A stretch of DNA of 37,203 bases from Elysia marginata (taxonomy: Eukaryota > Mollusca > Gastropoda > Plakobranchidae): assembly GCA_019649035.1 (NCBI GenBank), contig BMAT01012071.1, forward strand, positions 132,019 through 169,221, written 5' to 3'. The stretch's first letter is position 1, and every line of letters begins with the position of its first letter. The notes beneath the pieces are model-generated. The model was not told the DNA's origin, searched no databases, and saw only the letters and a program-made list of their open reading frames with translations. This document shows positions 23,801 to 32,800 of this stretch, piece after piece. A program made the position numbers and the translations under genes.

Positions 23801-26800
23801 AAACATTCATAACTGTGTTGAATTTAGCCAGAAGATCTTTTTAAAAATTAAAGAACATATCAAGCTCCCTCATTCATTTTCGTTTGCAGACTAAGAATGC
23901 AGAAATTGAAAAAGCTTCTACTTAGATTTACTTAAAATGTGGTTATATAGTGAGCCTATGTTTATAAATATAATTATTTCATCTATAGGTTGTCGGTCTC
24001 GGATCACATTAACCTGTTATAGCTTTTTGTTAAGGCTTTACCAAAGTCATAGTTATGCCCTAAAATAATTCAAATCACTATGAAAGCCAATCTGTGTGTT
24101 TTTACCTTAGCAGTGGCATGGGGGCTGGCTTTGTTCTCCAACAGAAGCTGAGCTACATTGGCATGGTTGTAGTGAGTGGCCACATGCAGGGGAGTTAGTC
24201 CATTCTTGCCCTGGATGTCTGGGTTAGCTCCCTTCTGCAGCAGCAGACGAGCAACCTTGATCTGACCATACTTGGCAGCAATGTGCAGGGGAGTGAAACC
24301 TTTCTGTAAAACAGAAATTGAACAAGAAAATATATAAAGTATGAAAGAAAATTACTTATGTAAAATAAAAGTTTGCTATTTGCCAAAACTACTGTACTAA
24401 GTTCAAGACCACAAAGTATGGTTTGAGAAATGTTTTCAAAAATGAAAGAAAAGCACCCTCTGGAATACATCCATGTTTAAATAACTCGTACATATGAAAA
24501 TTCCAGACAATAAATTTAAATTTACATTTGACTTGACATAAACTTGACAAAAGAAACCGAGCCGATTGTTTCATATGTATGGGTATTGAGCACCATGCTA
24601 AAAGCTTTTGAGGTAATCAAACTTATGAACACAACCCTTCAGTACTCTGCAAGCTGTAATCTGTCAGCATATACAAGATTTATTCAACAACAGCTTAATG
24701 TTATTGTTTGAAATAAAATGAGAGAACAATCTAAGTATATAGTTATCATTACACCAGCTAAATTACTGAACTTGGAAGGAGGATATGATACAGTAAAGAC
24801 ATCAGATGATGCATTCGCAACCAGGCTAAGTCAATTTCAATTAAGAGATTTTAATCAGCCGTAAGATACTACTACTACCTGACAGAGGAAACTAAGCTGA
24901 TAAACTCTCTAATTTTTCAGTCATGTATGGGCCACTAGGCATTATATAAATACAACACTCCCAACTAGCGGGCAATTTCAGTTATTTATTTAGTATAACA
25001 CCTAAATGGGTATATGGTTTAAATCTATGCTATTCTTATAGATATTGTTAAGCTGAATATAAATCAGTAAGTTTAAATCACTGCAAATAAAGCTTTTAAG
25101 ATGTAATGCAATAAAAATTTGGGTATTCCACAATATAGTTCTTTTTTAAAGGGAAAGGGCATCTACACCTCATGCCTTCATTTTGTCCAAATTTGGGAGA
25201 AACACTGTAAATTTACCAAATTTTCTTGTATCTGCAACCCGGATTACCAGCATATATTTTATGTTACCTTGGTGGTGATGTCATGTTGAGCCTCATGCTC
25301 TAGGAGCACCTGAGCGACCTCGTCATGACCCTCCTTGGCTGCGATGTGCAGGGGCGTGTACTTGTCCTTGGTCGTGGCATCCACGGCAGCTCCGTGCTGC
25401 AGCAACAACACAACGTTGTCTACGTTGCCCAGCCGGGCAGCGATGTGCAGGGGTGTCTGTTGCTCCTGATAGGGGGAAGAAATTGCAGTGATTTGATGAT
25501 TGTCTTGTGAAACGCATACCACTCAATTTTGTGACAGCTCTAAAACTTGTGATTTAATCTATCAAAAGTCATCCCACATAATATGCATACTCTTTATGTC
25601 TGCATGTCTGGCTGGATCTGTCGGCTAAGAGTAGTTTAGGGAACCTATGATAACAGTAAAAGACACATTAAACAGACTTGTAACAGGGCATACAAAAAAA
25701 CTGAACTTTTTTACAAAATGCGCAACAAGACAAATTCTTTTAAAATTAGGCCTTAAAATGTGCATTTCTGGCACATCTGGGAGGGTTTGAGGGCAACATA
25801 AAAAAAGTAGTCCAAACATCCACTATTGTCAGAACAGTTACAGGTCTGATTAAAACTGACCCTTTTAAAGCTTACTATTTAATGTCAGTAATTAGCTGCA
25901 CAACACCACAAGAGACTTTATCCAGATTGACGAAATTTGCTGAGGCCAATGGACTGCAAATGTGACAAGCCAATAAAGCAAAAAATTTTTTTTTAAATGT
26001 AGTAATGAATTACTTACTCTAGCCTTGGCGTCAACAGTGGCACCGTTTCTCAGCAGGATGCGAATGATGTCGGACTGGTTGGCTCTGGCAGCCAGGTGGA
26101 GGGAGGTCTCCCCACGCACGGTCGCCGTGTTAGGATTAGCGTTGTGCTGGATCAGGTAGATCACGATGTTCATGTGGCCCATGAATGAGGCGACATGCAG
26201 AGGGGTCAGTCCAGACTGTAAGGTGAGTAATAAAAATTAATGCATTACATGTTGTGTAACTAAGTGGCATGAGGTCACGCTGGATATCATGATTGTTGTA
26301 ACTGATGCAGACCTATGAAAAGCTTGATCTTCCCATCTTCGGCAATTATTATGTGTCACCCTTTAAACAATCTAAAAAACCGTTTTTTTTTTCAATACAA
26401 AATAGGTTTCAAAAACTTTGAACAATATAACACAACTTTCCCTTCTAAAAGGCATCAGAAAAATGTGTGTGTGTATAAAGCTTAATGACGACAATCATAT
26501 CCAATCATACCTTCTTTTAGGTTGAGCTATAATTTGTGTACAGTGATGCCAATCAAACAAGAAAAAAAAATGTTGCTTGACTATTTCAGCAACATCCAAT
26601 ATCTAATGAGTTATTGCTTATAATTTTCCTTCTTCATCTTCATTTTATTTTTAGTATCGTAAGTAAATTTGCAGAAAATCATATGTAGCATTGCATTCCA
26701 AGTACAAACGCAGTAACACAAGGGCTATCATAGGGCAAAGCGAGAAACTTTCAGAATTATGTAGTTTATATTATCTGAGTATAAGCAACTATTTATCTCC

Positions 26801-29800
26801 CTTACCTCAGTCTTGCTCTCTATGGACGCTCCATACTTCAGCAGAAGCTCAACAACCTTGATGCGATTCTTCTTGCAAGCAATATGGAGAGGGGTGAATC
26901 CATTCTGAAAACAAATGGTATTCAGCAAATTTCAAATTTCCAAAACCAAAAGAAAAGAATAAAGGGTACAGAAAAGTGAAAGTGAGGTTGTTGGATAAAC
27001 AAATAGAATTATGATTATATTTCAATATTTGTAAGAAGAGAGAAAAATCCAATCTTGATTTGTTCATTACAAGATAGCAAATCATCAAAGTGCAGTCAGG
27101 AACATTAAAACGAAAAAACCAATTTAGAACATCATCTCACATTTAAAAAAATCTCAGAGACCAAAGCTGTGCAATGCAATGGTTATTTGTGCTTCAATAA
27201 TGACAAAGAGTAGTAATTACACATAGTCGTAGAATTTCAAACAAATTTTTTTTAAAAATCAGAATAAAAAAAAAAAACTTGAGCTTTAGAATCCCTTATT
27301 AGATCAGGGTCTTGCCTGAACAATTAGACTTCATTTTAAAAAATCATGAAAAACTATATCAGTACATACCAGAGCCTCAGCGTTTGGTTCACACTTGCGG
27401 TCAAGCAGCAGCTTGGCAGTTTTGACGTTGCCGCAGTGGGCAGCCACGTGAAGTGGGGTCAAGTAGTCCACGGTGACCTCGTTAAGGGATGCTTTGTGGT
27501 AGAGCAGCAGTCGAGCGCAGTCCTCGTGGTCGCCCTGGGCTGCCATGTGCAGCGGCGTCAGACCGTTCTGTGTGATGAGAAATAGAGGATCATCAGCATC
27601 AGTATTATTATGTTACACAAAAAAATCTTTTTACATTGAGAGCCCTCAGTCACTAGCATGAAAAGCTATTCCTTTAGCTATTGACATAAATCCTTATAAC
27701 TTGCACAAAAACAATTAGAAAATATTAACTTAGACAAAGTTGCTGGAAATATTTGCCTATGATATGAACAAAGCCTTGTCATCAAGTGTTTGCTAAACAG
27801 GTTTCACCTGTATTTTACAAAAAAAAAAAGGGGGGGGAGGGATAAGTCAAATAAAATCATCACTCAAAGGCTATGTGTTTTTAGGCATTGCAGCAAAAAA
27901 ATATAAAAATATTTTTTATCCTAAGTTTATTTCACTAGTGATGCGGTTCACCACTTTACTGCAAAATTGCTGCAGTTAAGCCACTATGAAATTATGTGAG
28001 GTTGATCAGCTTAACATGGCACTCTATGTAATTATATCTTTGATGGGCGAAGGTAAGGCCTATAGAGTTAAAAGCATTCACCCACCTTAGTCTTGGCAGA
28101 GTGAGGTGCCCCTCTCTCCAGCAGAGTATCGACCACGCTGTCGTGTCCACTCCTGGCGGCACAGTGCAGCGGAGTCAGCCCATCCTGTCAGTCAGGTAAA
28201 GTAAAAAATGTTTTAAGTCCTTTACATGGGTGTAGTAAGGTAAATAACTACACTCAATGAAAAGCATTTTACTATGAAGCTCAAAGGACCTATGAAAGGT
28301 TTAACAGTGTATACCCTAAAATTTTGTTAGAAGATTACAGAATATATAGTGGTAAATAAATATTATTATTGCCATGTTTAAAGCTCCACAATAGTCTGGC
28401 AAAAGACCAGAATCATGAATTCTTTTGTGGTAAATATCTGAATGAAATAAGTAGTTATTTTTCTACAAATATCAACATCTTTTTGAACATCAAGAAAAAA
28501 GTTTAAGCCTTTGCATTTTCGTATGAAGGAAAAAGCATTAGGAAAGTTGCTGTTTTTCTAAGATCTTTTTTATACTGCCAAACATGAACAGACAAATCGC
28601 GACCTTTGTTCCATCTTGTTCTATCTAATTTTTTCTTTCTGAATTTGCAAGTCATTTGAAGTTTCAGTGTCTATAATTATTAAAACTTATTCATTTAAAA
28701 TGAGGTTATAGGGTTACATCATAAAACTAAATATTTTCCCCTGCTTCAGGTGGTATGACTGGTTATAAATATACCATACGGTAGCCAGAATAAGATAGCA
28801 CTGAGGTTGTGAAATTTAGAAAGAATTGCTTTGATGGTGACTAAACTCACCCCAGTCTTTTCATCAATGGCTGCATTGCTGTCTAACAGCAGGTTCACCA
28901 TATTCAGCTTTCCCCATCGAGAGCCAACGTGCAAGGGAGTGATGTTGTTCTGAAAAACAAAACAAAAAAAAGACGCATTACAGTATATGTTCAGTTTGAC
29001 ATAAGAACTTACCACCATTGGTTGGCCTGTCAACCTTGACTCACGATTAATACAAAGAGTAATATAGCCCAAACATATTCACAAGAGTTTAGAAGATTAA
29101 ATGAAAGAACATTTAGAAATTTAAGATTGCTTAACAAAGAATGCTATACACATAGCATGATAGTTGCATAACTGAAGGGTCTAAAATATAGATTTTCAAT
29201 ATAGTGTCAGATACTTGAAGTTTGTGACAGCTAAAATTTTTATTTAAATAATGCACACATTTTACGCCCATTAAATTGTTATTAAAGCCTCTCTCTGCTC
29301 TTTCCTCGACAAACTTTTTTTCATTCCAGGCTTTGTTTTAAAAACTAAACAGGATTCAATTCTTTGAAGAAATAGAGAATAAAATTCTTTTCAAGCTACA
29401 AAAGCTGTTCAAAAATCCATTTGAAAAATTGGAATTCATATCAAGAGAAATGAAGTTCTCAAGTTCAAATGTCTGCTAGGAAAAAGAAAAGACAAGAAAC
29501 AATAACACTTGATTGCTTCCTTTGTTCCCAACATCACAGGTGAGGCTAACCTTTGCCCTGAAGTTGACATCTGCGTTACGCTGGATCAGAAGATTGGCCA
29601 CGTTTGTGTTGCCGTAGTGAGAGGCAATGTGGAGAGGGGTAAACCCACTCTGGTAAACGAAAGAAAAAAGTTTATTATGAAATAACCCTTAGTTATGAAT
29701 TAGATGAAACATATAATGTAAAAAGTTTATTACGAAATAACCCTTAGTTATGAATGAGATGAAATATATATTGTAAAAAAATTATTATGAATGAACCCTT

Positions 29801-32800
29801 AGGTATAAAACAAATGAAAATATAATGTAAAAAGTTTATTATGAAACAACTGTTACTTATGTCTTAAATGAAAAGTCACTTATTCTCTAATTGTGTATGT
29901 GCAATTATGTATGACCTAGGGTGGTATATGGATTCAAGGTAAAAGGCTAAAAGGCATATAAATAATTGGTCCCTAGTTTTCCTGGCCTACAGGGAAACAT
30001 TGTCATTTTCTAAAAGGATTTAATTGGTAAATAAAAAGTTCAAGAAGATCGAAACAATAAAATATGTTAAATAAATTTTTTCCAAAAAAGCCTGGCTTAT
30101 TTTGTATTGCTTGACATTCATGTAAAAATACTTTACTGGTGGCAAGTTGTAAGAAATTTCGATTGTAGAAATTTAGTCCTTTAATTTTTAATCAGATTTA
30201 TCAAGGCCCGTAGCCTATTTCTAACACTTATTTTAGAGATGTACCTAAAAACAAAATATAAAAAGAAAGCCATCCACAAAAGTTTTGAAAAAAAAAAAAA
30301 CATCTAACCAATTAGCAATCTACATGTTAAGAATTTCATAGAGGATAATAAAAAGCTCATGGAAAAAAAACATTTTAGTTCAGTTGACATGATAGCGTAA
30401 AGCATAAAAAAATTTTTGAAGAATGCAAAAAAGGAAACCCAGACATTAACTGTAAAATAATAGATGATGCTTTGAAACTGACTGAAACCTTATATCAATT
30501 GCTGCAGCCAGAAAACAAAAGTTTTGTTGTTTGAAAGCAAGCTGAGCTACCTAGTCATGAAACGAAACAAAAAAGCTGGAGAGACAAGCTTCTTAATAAG
30601 GCTCATAACTTGCACAAGTTCTAGCCTAGCTGCTTGGATTTTCATATTCTTTTGTCAACATTCATTGTAAGGTTTAATATCAATAACAAGCATGAAAACC
30701 ATGCAAGCGAATACTTTATATTCCCACAGTACATCTATTACATAGATTAAATACTTTTCCTTTTTAAAAAAATGAATTAATTCAATTTTATGTTTATAAA
30801 CTCAAAATTTGAAACTCTTCCACTTTGCTTTTATGCATGACATTTGTTCTACACAACTTATCATGGCCATTCCGACTGGGTGTAGCAGATATTCTGAGGC
30901 AAGAAAAAAAAGCTTGCTTCAGTCACTAAAATTTCAACTTTCTTTGTTCAAGTATAAAGTTATAAAGATATCCTATTCATGCATTCAACAAGGCAAATAC
31001 CATGAACAGTAAACTAAAAAAGATTTAACCCCATGAAAGAAAAAAATAATACTGATAGCATTGCATTTCGACCGAGCCAATATCATTAGAAAAACATAAT
31101 AATATAAAAGATGAAATGAAAAGAAACGGTGAAATTTTGAAAAAAATGGTGTACATAGAGAGGCAGGTGACTTAGTGGTAGGATATAGTCCTACGATCAA
31201 ACTAGTTCTACCTGTAGCTTCCTTTTAAAAATCAAAATAATTTTGCAGAGATGGACAAATATAAAACCTGTCAATGTCAATCTTATTGACAAACATCATT
31301 GCTTTGGTAAGGCTAGCAGTTGATAGGTATGGATATTAATAATGAAATCTAAAACAAACAGTACACAGCAACCCCTAACTAGAACATGTTACAATCAGCA
31401 TTTGAGTACAAACAGAAAAAGTAAACAAAATTCATAAGAAGCCTTTGTCTGGAAAATAAATATGCCAATCAAACAAAAAAGGAAAGGAAAGAAGGAAAAA
31501 GAAAGAACTAAAAAAACACAGTATGTAGCTGCAGCCATCTAATAAACACACATACTTTCCTTGTCATAAAAAAGGAAACTAAGGAACAAAACTGGAAACC
31601 ATTCAAACTACCAACCTTGGTTGTGTCATTCACTAGTCCTCCCTGAGTTAGCATGGACAGTGGATGGAAAGATACGGGTTAGTGAGGGTGACCCTCTCAA
31701 CTAGTGCCGGGAAAAAATACTTAAAGGTTTGTAGAGTCAAAACACTCTTTGAAACATGTGGGCTGAATGGTGCTCGAAACCAGTAAAAGATCATTGCTTA
31801 TTTTAAGAATAAGAAGTCTCAGCCGGCGTTAGGCCTAATGATCTTTTCACACCCCATCCACTGTTTCTGCTTTAAATATTACAGTCCAGTTCGGATATTT
31901 CGAACCTCATGAGAACAAAATTTACATTAGAATAATCCAAAAATCAAACTATCAAAATAAACATAAAATCGGTGATCTGAATAAAGTCCAGATTAGTAAA
32001 AAAAAAAAAGTTCATATTATCCAGGTTTGAATTATAAGGACTTGACTGTAATTCTCACATTGTGTACAACCAAAAGAAAGACTTTACAATACAAATAACA
32101 GAGGAGGCACTAAGATTATTCAGTGGTTACAATAACATCCACATTTTTCAAAAGAGATGAGAGTAGAGAAAGAGGCATTTCAAAATTATGCAGGGTTCAC
32201 ATTCTTGTTGCCATTACAGCTCCATGAAATATGAAGCAAGTAATGATCAGGGATGTCACTTGAAATTTCTAAAAATAACTGAAAATATTGGCACTATGTT
32301 CACGCATACAAAATATGTCATTTAGGGGCTCTGATTTGTCTTTGTTTATGGTATTGATTTTGATCAAATTGTGGAAAAAAGGGAAATTAACTGAAAAATG
32401 GCACCGTGAATAAATTCTCTGGTTTATCAAATCACACAACTTATGCAAATCAAAATATTTTTATACATTCTTCACAACTCTTTTTTTTTTCAAATAATTT
32501 CATTCTTGATGGCAAAATTCAGATAAGATAAAATAGTCTTTCACTGTCTCTTCTGACGTAATGGCAAGAGCTGTAAGTGAAAGCATGAAAGTTGTCTCTC
32601 CTATACCTTGGTTTGCATTTCCACGCTGTTCTGCTCGTTCTGCAGCAGGAGGGCGGCAGACTTGACATCATCTTTCTTGGCCGCGATGTGGAGGGCAGGC
32701 AGGCGAACTTTGCCCTTTGCGTCATGCTCAAGCAGGACGGAGACCACCTTGTCGTGACCTTGCTGCAAGGCCACAGCCAGAGGGGTGAAACCATCCTGCT

